Source: Ensifer sp. BR816
GTDB taxonomy: Bacteria > Pseudomonadota > Alphaproteobacteria > Rhizobiales > Rhizobiaceae
Length of the DNA stretch: 64,000 nucleotides
Direction of reading: 5' to 3'
Assembly: GCF_000378985.1 (NCBI RefSeq)
Contig: NZ_KB905370.1
Location: 5,268,799-5,332,798 of the forward strand
The number at the start of each line of letters is the position of its first letter. Within the stretch, counting starts at the first letter, position 1. The position numbers were made by a program, and so were the translations under genes. The notes beneath the pieces are model-generated. The model did no database searches and was not told the origin of the DNA. It saw only the letters and a list, made by a program, of their open reading frames with translations. Of this stretch, positions 27,819 to 37,239 are shown in pieces.

Positions 27819-30185
27819 CTAGCGCCTGCCGCGCGGCGGCCGCGTACCCGGCCGTTTGCCTGCATTGACGCGATCACGCCGGCCGGCCTTGTGGAAGGAG
27901 CGCATTGCCGTCGGCATCTTTCGCCCTTCGCTCAGCATCTCGAAGCGAAGCGCACCGGCAAGCGGCACGGCTTCGGCAAGCTTGACACGCACCGGGTCGC
28001 CGAGACGATAACCAAGGCCGGATTTTTCGCCGGACAAGGCCTGGTGCGCTTCATCATAGATGAAATAGTCGCGTCCGAGCGTAGATATAGGGATGAAGCC
28101 GTCGGCGCCATAGGCGGGGAGGGTGACAAAAAGTCCCGCCTTGGTCACCCCGGAAACGCGCCCGTCGAACTCCTCGCCGACGCGTCCGCTCAAGTGATGG
28201 GCGATCAGCCGGTCGACCGTATCGCGCTCGGCGGCCATTGCGCGTCGCTCGAAGGTGGAAATTTCCGCGGCGATATCGTCGAGTACGCCCTCTTCCTGGG
28301 GCGTCAGCCCGCCCTCGCCAAGGCCGAGCGCGATCACGAGCGCCCGATGCACGACGAGGTCGGCATAGCGCCGGATCGGCGAGGTAAAATGGGCGTAGCG
28401 CATCAGGTTGAGGCCGAAATGGCCGATATTCTCCGGACTGTAGATCGCCTGGCTTTGCGATCTGAGCACCATCTCGTTGACCATGGTCTCAAAGGGCTTG
28501 CCGTCGGCGCGAGCGAGAACGCCATTGAAGTGGTTGGCGCGCATGCTGCCGCCCTTGGCAAGCGAGATGTCCAGCGTCGCCAGGAACTCGCGCAGGGTTT
28601 CCTGCTTGGCAAGCGATGGCTGGTCGTGAACGCGGAAGATCAGTGCCTGCCGTTTCTGCTCCAGGGTCTCGGCCGCGGCCACGTTGGCCTGGATCATCAT
28701 TTCCTCGATCAGCTTGTGGGCGTCGAGGCGTTGCGGCACGAAGACCCGGTCGACGGTTCCGTCCGGCTTCAGGATGATCTTGCGTTCGGGCACGTCGAGC
28801 TCAAGTGGCTGGCGCCGTTCCCGCCCGCGACTGAGGATGCGGTAGCCTTCCCACAGCGGCTTCAGGATCGTGTCCAGGATCGGCGCGGTCTTCTCGTCCG
28901 GCGTCCCGTCGATGGCGGCCTGGGCTTGGCTGTAGGAAAGCTTTGCGGCGCTACGCATCATGATGCGGTGGAACGTATGGCCTGCCTTCCGGCCCTCTTT
29001 CGAGAAGCGCATCCGTACCGCCAGCGCCGGTCGATCGACGCCTTCCTTCAGCGAGCAGAGATCGTTGGAGATGCGTTCGGGAAGCATCGGCACGACACGA
29101 TCGGGAAAATAGACCGAATTGCCGCGTTTCAGCGCTTCGAGGTCGAGAGCCGATTTCGGCCGGACGTACCAGGAGACGTCGGCGATCGCCACCGTGACGA
29201 TGACGCCGTCGGGATTGTCGGGGGAGGAATCCGGCTCGGCATGGACGGCGTCGTCGTGGTCCTTGGCGTCGGCCGGGTCGATGGTGACGAGCGGCAGCGA
29301 GCGCCAGTCCTCGCGATGCGCCATGGTCGCGGCCTCTGCCGCATCGGCCTCCTGCAGCACGCGTTCCGGGAAGATATGCGGAATGCCATGCGCATGGATG
29401 GCGATCATCGAGATCGCCTTCTCGGAGGCGACGGAACCGATGACGTTCTGCACCTGGGCACGGGGCAGACCGTAGCGGCCGAGGCGGGCGAGATGCACTT
29501 CGACCAGGTCGCCGTCCTTGGCCTCGCCGGTGAATTCCGGATCGACGAGGACTTCCTCGCCCCGCTTGTCGATCGGCATCAGCCTCCCGCCGCCGCCCGG
29601 TGTCGCGCGGAAAACGCCGAGCACGGCATCCTTGCGCTTGTCGAGGACCTTGATGATGCGTGCGCTATAGGCCGGACCGCCCCGCTCCTTTGCAGGGAAG
29701 ATCTTGGCAAGCACACGGTCGCCGAGGCCGGCAACGGGCACCTTGCCCTTCGCCTTGCCGACGGCCGATTGCCGGATGAGGACGGCCGGCGCAACGCCGT
29801 CGTCGTCGAGCCATTCGGCAGGCCGTCCGATCAATTCACCGTCGACGTCGCGAATGGTGATGTCGAGAACGGTGACCGGCGGCAGAGCGCCGGGGCGAAT
29901 GAGCGACTTGCGCTTCTTCTCGACCAGCCCGTCCTCTTCCAGCGAGCGGAGCAACGCCTTGAGTTCGACACGCGCCTCGCCCTTCAGCCCGAATGCCTTG
30001 GCGATCTCCCGCTTCGATGCTTGTTGCGGGTTCTCGGCGATGAAGCGCATGAGCACGTCGCGTGGTGGAACGGCGCCATGGACGATCGTTTCCTTGGCGG
30101 CGGGTGCCGCCTTGGCCGCGCGGAACTGCTTCTTGCCGGCCCCTTTCGAGGGCCGCTCGGTCGGATCGCGCGGAATTCTGGTCAA
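27819..30185 (-). CDS. rnr: ribonuclease R
   Basis: RNase R is a 3'-5' exoribonuclease of the RNB family that degrades structured RNA. The 788 residues show an N-terminal winged-helix region, cold-shock domains, the RNB catalytic motif TIDPADAKDHDDAVHAE with clustered aspartates, and a C-terminal S1 domain (GRVSGVTKAGLFVTLPAYG) followed by a basic tail. The start is TTG at 30185, two bases after the topA stop; no ATG lies near, so coupling to topA is likely. Confidence 0.95.
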   Translation of the reverse strand: MTRIPRDPTERPSKGAGKKQFRAAKAAPAAKETIVHGAVPPRDVLMRFIAENPQQASKREIAKAFGLKGEARVELKALLRSLEEDGLVEKKRKSLIRPGALPPVTVLDITIRDVDGELIGRPAEWLDDDGVAPAVLIRQSAVGKAKGKVPVAGLGDRVLAKIFPAKERGGPAYSARIIKVLDKRKDAVLGVFRATPGGGGRLMPIDKRGEEVLVDPEFTGEAKDGDLVEVHLARLGRYGLPRAQVQNVIGSVASEKAISMIAIHAHGIPHIFPERVLQEADAAEAATMAHREDWRSLPLVTIDPADAKDHDDAVHAEPDSSPDNPDGVIVTVAIADVSWYVRPKSALDLEALKRGNSVYFPDRVVPMLPERISNDLCSLKEGVDRPALAVRMRFSKEGRKAGHTFHRIMMRSAAKLSYSQAQAAIDGTPDEKTAPILDTILKPLWEGYRILSRGRERRQPLELDVPERKIILKPDGTVDRVFVPQRLDAHKLIEEMMIQANVAAAETLEQKRQALIFRVHDQPSLAKQETLREFLATLDISLAKGGSMRANHFNGVLARADGKPFETMVNEMVLRSQSQAIYSPENIGHFGLNLMRYAHFTSPIRRYADLVVHRALVIALGLGEGGLTPQEEGVLDDIAAEISTFERRAMAAERDTVDRLIAHHLSGRVGEEFDGRVSGVTKAGLFVTLPAYGADGFIPISTLGRDYFIYDEAHQALSGEKSGLGYRLGDPVRVKLAEAVPLAGALRFEMLSEGRKMPTAMRSFHKAGRRDRVNAGKRPGTRPPRGRR

Positions 30186-30187
30186 TG

Positions 30188-32848
30188 TCAGTCCTTCTTG
30201 GCCTTCGCAGCCGTCTTGCTCTTCGTCTTGGCGGCAGCCTTGGGCTTCGCCGTTTTCGCCGCCGTGCTCTTGGCTGCCGCTGCGGAACGGCCCCTCGTCG
30301 CTTTGCCCTTCGCGCCGCCGCCCTTCGATTCACGTTCGGCGATCAATGCGAGCGCTTCTTCCACGGTCACGGACTGCGGATCCTTGCCCTTCGGCAGGGT
30401 GGCGTTCACCTTGCCCCAGTTGACATAGGGGCCGAAGCGGCCGTCGCGCACGGTGATCGCTCCGCCGCCGGGATGCTCGCCGAGGTCCTTGAGAGCAGCC
30501 GCGGCCGTGCGACCGCGCCCGCCGCCTGCACCTTTGGACTGCTTGTCGGCGAGTGCTGCAACGGCGCGGTTGAGGCCGATCGAGAAGACGTCCTCGACCG
30601 ATTCAAGGTTGGCATAGGTCCCGTCATGCAGCACGAACGGCCCGTAGCGGCCGATCCCGGTCGAGATCATCTTGCCCGTTTCGGGGTGCTTGCCGATATC
30701 GCGCGGCAGCGAGAGAAGGGCGAGCGCCTTTTCGTGGTCGATCGTCGCCGGCGTCCAGCCCTTGGGCAGGCTGGCGCGCTTGGCATCCTTGCCATCGCCC
30801 CGCTGGACATAAGGCCCGAAGCGGCCGCTGCGCAATGTGATTTCCTCGCCGGTGTGCGGATCCTTGCCGAGGCTCTGCGGTTCGCTCGACACGGCCGCTT
30901 CCGTTTCGCCATTGCTGTCGGACGACAGTTGGCGCGTGTAGTTGCACTCCGGATAATTGGAGCAGCCGACGAAAGCACCGTATTTGCCGAGCTTCAACGA
31001 CAGCTTGCCGGTGCCGCAGACCTGGCAGGTCCGCGGGTCGCCGCCGTCTTCGCGATTCGGGAAAACGAGCGGTGCCAGTTCCTCGTTGAGCGCATCGAGC
31101 ACATTGGTGACACGCAGTTCCTTGGTGTCCTCGATCTGTGAGAAGAAATCCTTCCAGAACTCGCGCAGGACGTCCTTCCAGTTGAGTTCGCCGGCGGAAA
31201 TCTGATCGAGCTTTTCCTCGAGCGATGCCGTGAAATCATATTCGACATAGCGGGTGAAGAAGCTCTCGAGGAAGGCCGTCACCAGCCGGCCCTTGGCTTG
31301 CGGCACCAGCTTGCGCTTGTCGATCGTCACATAGTCGCGGTCGACGAGCGTGCTGATCGTCGCGGCATAGGTCGAAGGGCGCCCGATGCCGAGCTCCTCC
31401 ATCTTCTTGATCAGCGTCGCTTCCGAATAGCGCGGCGGCGGCTCGGTGAAGTGCTGGGTGGCGTTGATCTTCTGCTTGGCGAGATTTTCGCGCGCATTGA
31501 TTTCCGGCAGGCGGCCGTCCTCATCGCCGTCGTCCGACTGCTCGCCGTCTTCCTTCATGTCGGTATAGGCGGCGATGAAGCCGTCGAAACGGATGACGGA
31601 GCCGGTGGCCCTGAGGCCGGCCTTCTTGCCGCCATTGTCGGCCGCGATCTCCGCGGTCGTCCGCTCGATTTCGGCCGATGCCATCTGGCTGGCGATGCCG
31701 CGCTTCCAGATAAGGTCATAGAGCTTCAGCATGTCGCCGTCGAGGAAGCGGCGCACCTGATCGGGGGTGCGGTTGAAGTCGGTCGGCCGGATGGCTTCGT
31801 GCGCTTCTTGCGCATTCTTCGCCTTGGTCGAATAGAAGCGGGGCTTTTCCGGGAGGTAGCGAGGGCCGAACTGGCTGCCGATCGCCCGGCGCGCGGCGTC
31901 GATCGCTTCCGGTGCCATCTGCACGCCGTCGGTACGCATATAGGTGATGAGGCCGACCGTCTCGCCGCCGACATCGACGCCCTCGTAGAGCTTCTGCGCC
32001 ACCTGCATGGTGCGCGACGCCGAGAAACCGAGCTTGGAGGAAGCGGCCTGCTGCAATGTCGAGGTCGTGAAGGGCGGACCGGGATTGCGCTTGACCGGCT
32101 TGGCCTCGACGCTCTCGACAACATAGCTCGCGCCGTCGAGCAGGGCCTTCAGCCGATTGGCGTCCTCGCCGTTGCCGATCGACTTCGACTGCAGCCGCTT
32201 GCCGTCGGCCGAAACAAGGCGCGCTTCGAACTCGTCGCCGCGCGGTGTCTTCAGGAGTGCCGAGATGTTCCAGTATTCTTCGGTGACGAAGCGCTCGATC
32301 TCCGCCTCGCGGTCGCAGACCAGACGCAGCGATACCGACTGCACGCGTCCGGCCGAGCGCGCGCCCGGCAGCTTGCGCCAGAGGACCGGCGAAAGGTTGA
32401 AGCCGACGAGATAGTCGAGCGCGCGGCGGGCGAGATAGGCGTCGACCAGCGAGATATCGATGTCGCGCGGCTCCGCCATTGCATCGAGCACGGCCTTTTT
32501 GGTGATCGCATTGAAGACGACGCGCTTGACCGGCTTGTCGCCGATCACCTTCTTCTTCTTGAGAAGATCGAGCACGTGCCAGGAGATCGCCTCACCCTCG
32601 CGATCCGGGTCGGTTGCGAGGATCAGCCCGTCCGACGACTTCACGGCGTCGGCAATGTCCTTCATCCGCTTGGCGGAGGCGCCATCGACTTCCCACGACA
32701 TTTCGAAGTCTTCGTCCGGGCGGACCGATCCATCCTTGGCCGGCAGATCCCGCACATGGCCGAACGAAGCAAGTACCTTGTAGCCGGGGCCGAGATACTT
32801 GTTGATCGTCTTGGCCTTGGAAGGCGACTCCACCACTACAACATTCAT
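30188..32848 (-). CDS. topA: DNA topoisomerase I
   Basis: TopA relaxes negative supercoils. The 886 residues begin with the Toprim domain (NVVVVESPSKAKTINKYLG; DPDREGEAISWHV), have the nicking tyrosine in LITYMRTDGV near residue 303, one zinc ribbon (CQVCGTGK...CSNYPECNYT) near residue 606, then repeated C-terminal modules of the form GRFGPYV, and a lysine/alanine-rich tail. ATG 32848 starts the Toprim strand directly; an ATG two codons earlier is also possible. Confidence 0.96.
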   Translation of the reverse strand: MNVVVVESPSKAKTINKYLGPGYKVLASFGHVRDLPAKDGSVRPDEDFEMSWEVDGASAKRMKDIADAVKSSDGLILATDPDREGEAISWHVLDLLKKKKVIGDKPVKRVVFNAITKKAVLDAMAEPRDIDISLVDAYLARRALDYLVGFNLSPVLWRKLPGARSAGRVQSVSLRLVCDREAEIERFVTEEYWNISALLKTPRGDEFEARLVSADGKRLQSKSIGNGEDANRLKALLDGASYVVESVEAKPVKRNPGPPFTTSTLQQAASSKLGFSASRTMQVAQKLYEGVDVGGETVGLITYMRTDGVQMAPEAIDAARRAIGSQFGPRYLPEKPRFYSTKAKNAQEAHEAIRPTDFNRTPDQVRRFLDGDMLKLYDLIWKRGIASQMASAEIERTTAEIAADNGGKKAGLRATGSVIRFDGFIAAYTDMKEDGEQSDDGDEDGRLPEINARENLAKQKINATQHFTEPPPRYSEATLIKKMEELGIGRPSTYAATISTLVDRDYVTIDKRKLVPQAKGRLVTAFLESFFTRYVEYDFTASLEEKLDQISAGELNWKDVLREFWKDFFSQIEDTKELRVTNVLDALNEELAPLVFPNREDGGDPRTCQVCGTGKLSLKLGKYGAFVGCSNYPECNYTRQLSSDSNGETEAAVSSEPQSLGKDPHTGEEITLRSGRFGPYVQRGDGKDAKRASLPKGWTPATIDHEKALALLSLPRDIGKHPETGKMISTGIGRYGPFVLHDGTYANLESVEDVFSIGLNRAVAALADKQSKGAGGGRGRTAAAALKDLGEHPGGGAITVRDGRFGPYVNWGKVNATLPKGKDPQSVTVEEALALIAERESKGGGAKGKATRGRSAAAAKSTAAKTAKPKAAAKTKSKTAAKAKKD

Positions 32849-32915
32849 CGTCATTCTCTGAGACAATCTCTTCTGGCAAGGCGCAGGTGTTGCGCGGCCT
32901 TTTATGGTGGCCACG

Positions 32916-32944
32916 AAATGGACAGGGATTCGGGCGCGGTCAAG
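32916..32944 (-). promoter_or_regulatory. candidate topA promoter
   Basis: On the minus strand a perfect CTTGAC (32944-32939) is followed after 17 bases by CCATTT (32921-32916). The -35 is ideal and the -10 is poor. It lies in the 200-base gap between dprA and topA, giving a leader of about 60 bases. Confidence 0.45.
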
Positions 32945-33049
32945 GGGTTTGTCGAAAATAGCGAACCGCAACCAAACCGCAACATTCGATTTTCCGCAAC
33001 TCTCGGTAGCTCGTTTTGCGACTTCAGCGTGTGTGGCTGCGTTTGCCGC

Positions 33050-34210
33050 CTATTGCGGTGGAGCAAGCGATACGAGATTGGCGCCGTGGCGGCTGAGTTG
33101 ACCAGCAAGATCGAGCTCGAGAAGGACGAGATAGACCTCGGAGGCGGCAAGGCCGGTGTGGCGAATGATATCGTCGATCTCCACCGGCGTCGGTCCGAGC
33201 GCTTCGACGATCCGGGCGCGGTCGCTTTCGCCTGGTGCCGCAATTGCCGGCGGCCCCGCGGGTGCGTGCTCGACAGCCGGTTCCCGGGCGTTCAGGCGCG
33301 AGAAAAGATCGTCGCGGCTGAGCGGCGCCAATCCCTCGAGAACATCGGCCGTGGAGGTGGTGACGGTCGCCCCCTGTTTCAGGAGATCATTCGTGCCGTG
33401 ACAGCGGGGATCGAGCGGTGAGCCCGGTACGGCAAAGACGAGCCGGCCGAAATCGGCCGCGTAGCGGGCTGTGATGAGCGACCCCGAACGGCTGGCGGCC
33501 TCGATGATGGCGACGCCGAGACTGATGCCGGCGACCAGGCGGTTTCTTCTTGGAAAATCGCGGGCGCGCGGCTCCCAGCCGAACGGCATTTCGCTGATCG
33601 CCAAGCCCGCTTCCGCGGTGATCTGCTGCAGGAGGCCGACATTTTCGGGCGGATAGGGCTGATCGAGACCGCCGGCGAGTGCGGCAATCGTACCGGTCTC
33701 GAGGCTGGCGCGATGGGCGGCGGTGTCGATGCCGCGGGCGAGGCCGGAGGTAATGACGTAGCCGGCGGCACCGGCGTCGCGTGCAATCATCGCTGCGAAT
33801 TTCGCACCGCTCACTGAGGCGTTGCGCGAGCCGACAATGCCGAGCGAGGGGCGGCTGGCCGCCCGGAGGTTGCCTTTCATCGCAAGAAGCGGCGGGGCGC
33901 CGTCGATTTCCTTAAGCGCCGGCGGGTAATCGGGTTCGCCGATCCCGACAAACACGGCGCCGAACCGATGCGCTGCTTCGAGCTCGCGCTCCGCATCCGC
34001 CAGCGATGCGATGCGAAACTGTCGATCAGAGCCGCCGCGGCGCGACATCTCCGGCAGCGCCTCGAGCGCCGCTTCCGCGGAGCCGAAGTGGTTGACGAGA
34101 TCCCGGAAGGTCGCAGGACCGACATTGTCACTGCGGATCAGCCGCAGCCAGGCGATCCTCTGCCGTTCCGTCAGCGCGGTTCCGTTACGTCGAGCGCTGC
34201 CGTTCGGCAT
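33050..34210 (-). CDS. dprA: DNA-processing protein DprA
   Basis: DprA (Smf) loads RecA on incoming single-stranded DNA in transformation and is widespread even in bacteria not known to be competent. The 386 residues have an N-terminal helical domain ([18 protein letters not shown]), the Rossmann-like core ([52 protein letters not shown]) and a C-terminal winged helix. The start overlaps the plsY stop by one base (TAATG). Confidence 0.95.
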   Translation of the reverse strand: MPNGSARRNGTALTERQRIAWLRLIRSDNVGPATFRDLVNHFGSAEAALEALPEMSRRGGSDRQFRIASLADAERELEAAHRFGAVFVGIGEPDYPPALKEIDGAPPLLAMKGNLRAASRPSLGIVGSRNASVSGAKFAAMIARDAGAAGYVITSGLARGIDTAAHRASLETGTIAALAGGLDQPYPPENVGLLQQITAEAGLAISEMPFGWEPRARDFPRRNRLVAGISLGVAIIEAASRSGSLITARYAADFGRLVFAVPGSPLDPRCHGTNDLLKQGATVTTSTADVLEGLAPLSRDDLFSRLNAREPAVEHAPAGPPAIAAPGESDRARIVEALGPTPVEIDDIIRHTGLAASEVYLVLLELDLAGQLSRHGANLVSLAPPQ

Positions 34211-34821
34211 TATCCCTTTTCTCCGATCCGGCTTTCCGTACCGCTCAGGAGCCGCTGGATATTGGCGCGATGCTTGATCCAGGTGATCACCGTCATCAAG
34301 GCAAAGACGAGGGCGACCTTCCCGTAGCCGGTTGCGTAGAGTGCAATCGGCATGACCGCGGTGGCAACCAGTGCCGACAGTGAGGAATATCGGGTGATCT
34401 TGGCCGAGGCGAGCCAGATCGCGGCAAAAGCGGGCACCATCAGGGGCGCAAGGCCGAGCAGGATCCCGATATAGGTGGCGACGCCCTTGCCGCCCTTGAA
34501 GGACAGCCACACCGGAAAGAGATGGCCGAGAAAGGCGGCGAGGCCAGCGGCGATGCCGGCTTCGACGCCCCAGGCAGATGCGATCGCGGCTGCTGCCGTT
34601 CCCTTGAGCGCGTCGAGCAGAAGCGTGGCAGCCGCAAGCTTCTTGTTGCCGGTTCTCAGCACATTCGTCGCGCCGATATTGCCGGAGCCGATCTTGCGCA
34701 CATCGCCGAGCCCCGCCATGCGGGTGAGGATCAGGCCGAACGGGATGGAGCCCAGCAGGTAGCCGAAGGCGAGGCACAAGAATGTTGCGGGCAGCCCCAG
34801 CTGCCAGGAAAACAGATCCAC
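34210..34821 (-). CDS. plsY: glycerol-3-phosphate acyltransferase PlsY
   Basis: PlsY transfers acyl groups from acyl-phosphate to glycerol-3-phosphate, the first step of phospholipid synthesis. The 203 residues form about five membrane helices with the three family motifs: [28 protein letters not shown] and [12 protein letters not shown]. It lies 30 bases after the pyrC-like gene and is coupled to dprA. Confidence 0.95.
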   Translation of the reverse strand: MDLFSWQLGLPATFLCLAFGYLLGSIPFGLILTRMAGLGDVRKIGSGNIGATNVLRTGNKKLAAATLLLDALKGTAAAAIASAWGVEAGIAAGLAAFLGHLFPVWLSFKGGKGVATYIGILLGLAPLMVPAFAAIWLASAKITRYSSLSALVATAVMPIALYATGYGKVALVFALMTVITWIKHRANIQRLLSGTESRIGEKG

Positions 34822-34851
34822 CGGTTCCTCCCCCCGCCTAAATGCGTCGGC

Positions 34852-36144
34852 TCATGATGAATGGACGAGCTTGCCGGCAACATAGGTTTGCACGACCCGG
34901 CCGGTAAAGCGCGCATTTTCGAATGGCGTGTTCTTGGAGCGGGAAACCAGCTCTTTTTCGTAGAGGACCCAGGGTTCGTCCAGATCGAGGACGGTAATGT
35001 CGGCCTTGGCGCCGGGCTTCAGCGTGCCCGCCTCCAGGCCGAAGATCGCCGCGGGACGCGTCGAGAGCGCATCGATCAGCCGCATCAGCGGGACCTGACC
35101 GCTGTGGTGGAGCCGAAGTGCGGCTGCCGCGAGGGTTTCCAGGCCAACCGCGCCGTCCGCCGCATCGGCGAAAGGCAGGCGCTTGGTATCGACACCCTGC
35201 GGATCGTGCGAGGAGACGATGATGTCGATCTTGCCGGAGGCAAGCGCCTCGACCATCGCGACCCGGTCATCTTCGCCGCGCAGCGGCGGCGCCAGCTTGA
35301 AGAAGGTCCGGTATTCGCCGATGTCGTTCTCGTTCAGCGTCAGGTGGTTGATCGAGATGCCGCAGCTGACGTTCGCGCCGCGCTCGCGCGCCGTCTGCAC
35401 GGCATCGGCCGATTCGGGAACGGAGATTTCGGCGGCGTGATAGGCGGCCTTCGTCAGTTCGGCGATGCGAAGGTCGCGCTCGAGTGGAATGATCTCCGCC
35501 TCGCGCGGAATGCCGGGAAGGCCGAGCCAGCTTGCCAGCAGGCCTTCGTTCATGACGCCGTTGGCGCCGAGATATTTGTCGCGGGTCTCGAGCGCAACGA
35601 CGGCGCCGAACTCGCGCGCATAGGTCATCGCGCGGCGGAGCACGAGCGTGTCGTGCACCGGTTGCCGGCCATTGGTGAAGCAGACGGCGCCCGCATCGCG
35701 AAGCAGCCCGAGCTCGCTCATTTCCACCCCGAGCAGCCCCTTGGTCACGGCGGCCGCCGGGTAGACATTGACGAGCGCCTTGTCACGGGCGGTCTTCTGG
35801 ACGAATTCGACGAGTGCGATCTCGTCGATCACCGGATTGGTGTCGGGCATGGAGATGAAGGAGGTGACGCCGCCGGTCGCCGCCGCACGCGAGGCCGACT
35901 CGATCGTCTCACGATATTCGCTGCCCGGTTCGCCAACGAAGACGCGGGCATCGACGAGGCCCGGCACGGCGACAAGGCCGGCGCAGTCCTTGACGAAGGC
36001 GCCCGCAGGCGTGCCCTGGTTCAGGGCGTCCTTTCCGGCCGCGAGGATCCGTCCGTCGCCACCGACGATGATCGTGCCCATCTCGTCGAGGTCTCGCGAC
36101 GGATCGACGATGCGCAGGTTCACGAGAACAAGAGGTCTGGTCAT
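34852..36144 (-). CDS. pyrC: dihydroorotase-like protein lacking metal ligands (pseudo-PyrC)
   Basis: The 430 residues follow the class I dihydroorotase plan, and the start overlaps the pyrB stop by ATGA. The metal site appears lost. The usual DxHxHxREPG motif reads [10 protein letters not shown] (residues 65-74), with both histidines replaced by Arg 67 and Phe 69. The later histidine before the serine is replaced in YHAAEIS, and the usual TDHAPH reads SSHDPQ. This matches the inactive PyrC' of pseudomonads, which is needed to build an active aspartate transcarbamoylase complex. A true dihydroorotase should exist elsewhere in the genome. Confidence 0.9.
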   Translation of the reverse strand: MTRPLVLVNLRIVDPSRDLDEMGTIIVGGDGRILAAGKDALNQGTPAGAFVKDCAGLVAVPGLVDARVFVGEPGSEYRETIESASRAAATGGVTSFISMPDTNPVIDEIALVEFVQKTARDKALVNVYPAAAVTKGLLGVEMSELGLLRDAGAVCFTNGRQPVHDTLVLRRAMTYAREFGAVVALETRDKYLGANGVMNEGLLASWLGLPGIPREAEIIPLERDLRIAELTKAAYHAAEISVPESADAVQTARERGANVSCGISINHLTLNENDIGEYRTFFKLAPPLRGEDDRVAMVEALASGKIDIIVSSHDPQGVDTKRLPFADAADGAVGLETLAAAALRLHHSGQVPLMRLIDALSTRPAAIFGLEAGTLKPGAKADITVLDLDEPWVLYEKELVSRSKNTPFENARFTGRVVQTYVAGKLVHSS

Positions 36145-37082
36145 ACGCGCGGCCCCTGGTTCTGAGAGAGAAGGAGCGTTTCCATGACGGCCATTCGCAC
36201 TGCGACACCCATCTCGACCTGTTGTTCGATGACGCTTTGCGGTCCGTCGGCGATCTCCGACGCTATCTCGACACCGCGGTTCATCGGTCCCGGATGCATG
36301 ACGAGCGCATCGTCCTTGGCCGCCTTCAGCTTTTCTGCGTCGAGTCCGTAGTAGTGGAAATACTCGCGCACCGACGGGACGAAGGAACCGGCCATGCGCT
36401 CACGCTGGAGCCTCAGCATCATCACCACATCCGCATCCTTCAGGCCCTCGGCCATGGAGCGATAGACCTCGACCCCCATCTGTTCGATGCCGGAGGGAAG
36501 CAGGGTCGCCGGCGCCACGACGCGGACGCGGGCCCCCATCTGGTTGAGCAGCAGAATATTGGAGCGGGCAACGCGCGAATGCAGGACGTCGCCGCAGATC
36601 GCCACGATGATCCGCGACAGCTTCCCCTTGGCGCGGCGGATCGTCAGCGCGTCGAGAAGTGCCTGCGTCGGATGTTCGTGCTGGCCGTCACCGGCGTTGA
36701 CGACGGAGCAGGATACCTTCTGCGCGAGCAGTGCTGCGGCGCCGGCGGACGAGTGGCGAACGATCAGCACGTCCGGGTGCATCGCGTTCAGCGTCATCGC
36801 CGTGTCGATCAGCGTCTCGCCCTTCTTCACCGAGGAGTTGCCGACCGACATGTTCATGACGTCGGCGCCGAGCCGCTTGCCGGCCAGTTCGAAGGACGAT
36901 TGCGTGCGGGTCGATGCTTCGAAGAAGAGATTGATCTGCGTCAGCCCGCGCAGCGAAGAGGTCTTCTTCTCCCTCTGACGGGAGATCTTCACGGCGTCGT
37001 CGGCGCGATCGAGCAGGAGCGTGATGTCCTGTTCTGTCAGCCCCTTGATGCCAAGCAGGTGGCGATGCGGGAAAGTGATCAT
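36141..37082 (-). CDS. pyrB: aspartate carbamoyltransferase catalytic subunit
   Basis: PyrB condenses carbamoyl phosphate and aspartate in pyrimidine synthesis. The 313 residues hold the carbamoyl-phosphate motif [16 protein letters not shown], the [10 protein letters not shown] loop and [12 protein letters not shown] near the C-terminus. No pyrI is seen; the overlapping pyrC-like gene probably supplies the structural partner. ATG 37082 gives [11 protein letters not shown], the normal start. Confidence 0.96.
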   Translation of the reverse strand: MITFPHRHLLGIKGLTEQDITLLLDRADDAVKISRQREKKTSSLRGLTQINLFFEASTRTQSSFELAGKRLGADVMNMSVGNSSVKKGETLIDTAMTLNAMHPDVLIVRHSSAGAAALLAQKVSCSVVNAGDGQHEHPTQALLDALTIRRAKGKLSRIIVAICGDVLHSRVARSNILLLNQMGARVRVVAPATLLPSGIEQMGVEVYRSMAEGLKDADVVMMLRLQRERMAGSFVPSVREYFHYYGLDAEKLKAAKDDALVMHPGPMNRGVEIASEIADGPQSVIEQQVEMGVAVRMAVMETLLLSQNQGPRV

Positions 37083-37115
37083 GAGCCGCCCTTGCATGCT
37101 GGAATTTGGCTCGCT

Positions 37116-37144
37116 CTATAGAACGTGACCTGTAGTACGGCAAG
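37116..37144 (-). promoter_or_regulatory. pyrB promoter
   Basis: On the minus strand CTTGCC (37144-37139) and CTATAG (37121-37116) are separated by exactly 17 bases, one of the best matches in the window to the rhizobial CTTGAC-N17-CTATAT consensus. Transcription would start near 37109, giving pyrB a leader of about 27 bases, too short for an elaborate attenuator. Confidence 0.7.
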
Positions 37145-37239
37145 CCGCGCGCCCACCCTTCGGAAGAAAACTTGCGGAGCAGATGGTTCTTGCGGCCGGC
37201 CTGTTTCGTACCCGCGAAACTTGCGCTAGAACCGGGCTC

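Noticed and set aside
32958..32975. GAAC-N7-AAAC near the topA promoter resembling half an SOS box
   Set aside because: The second half-site is mismatched and topA is not an expected SOS gene.
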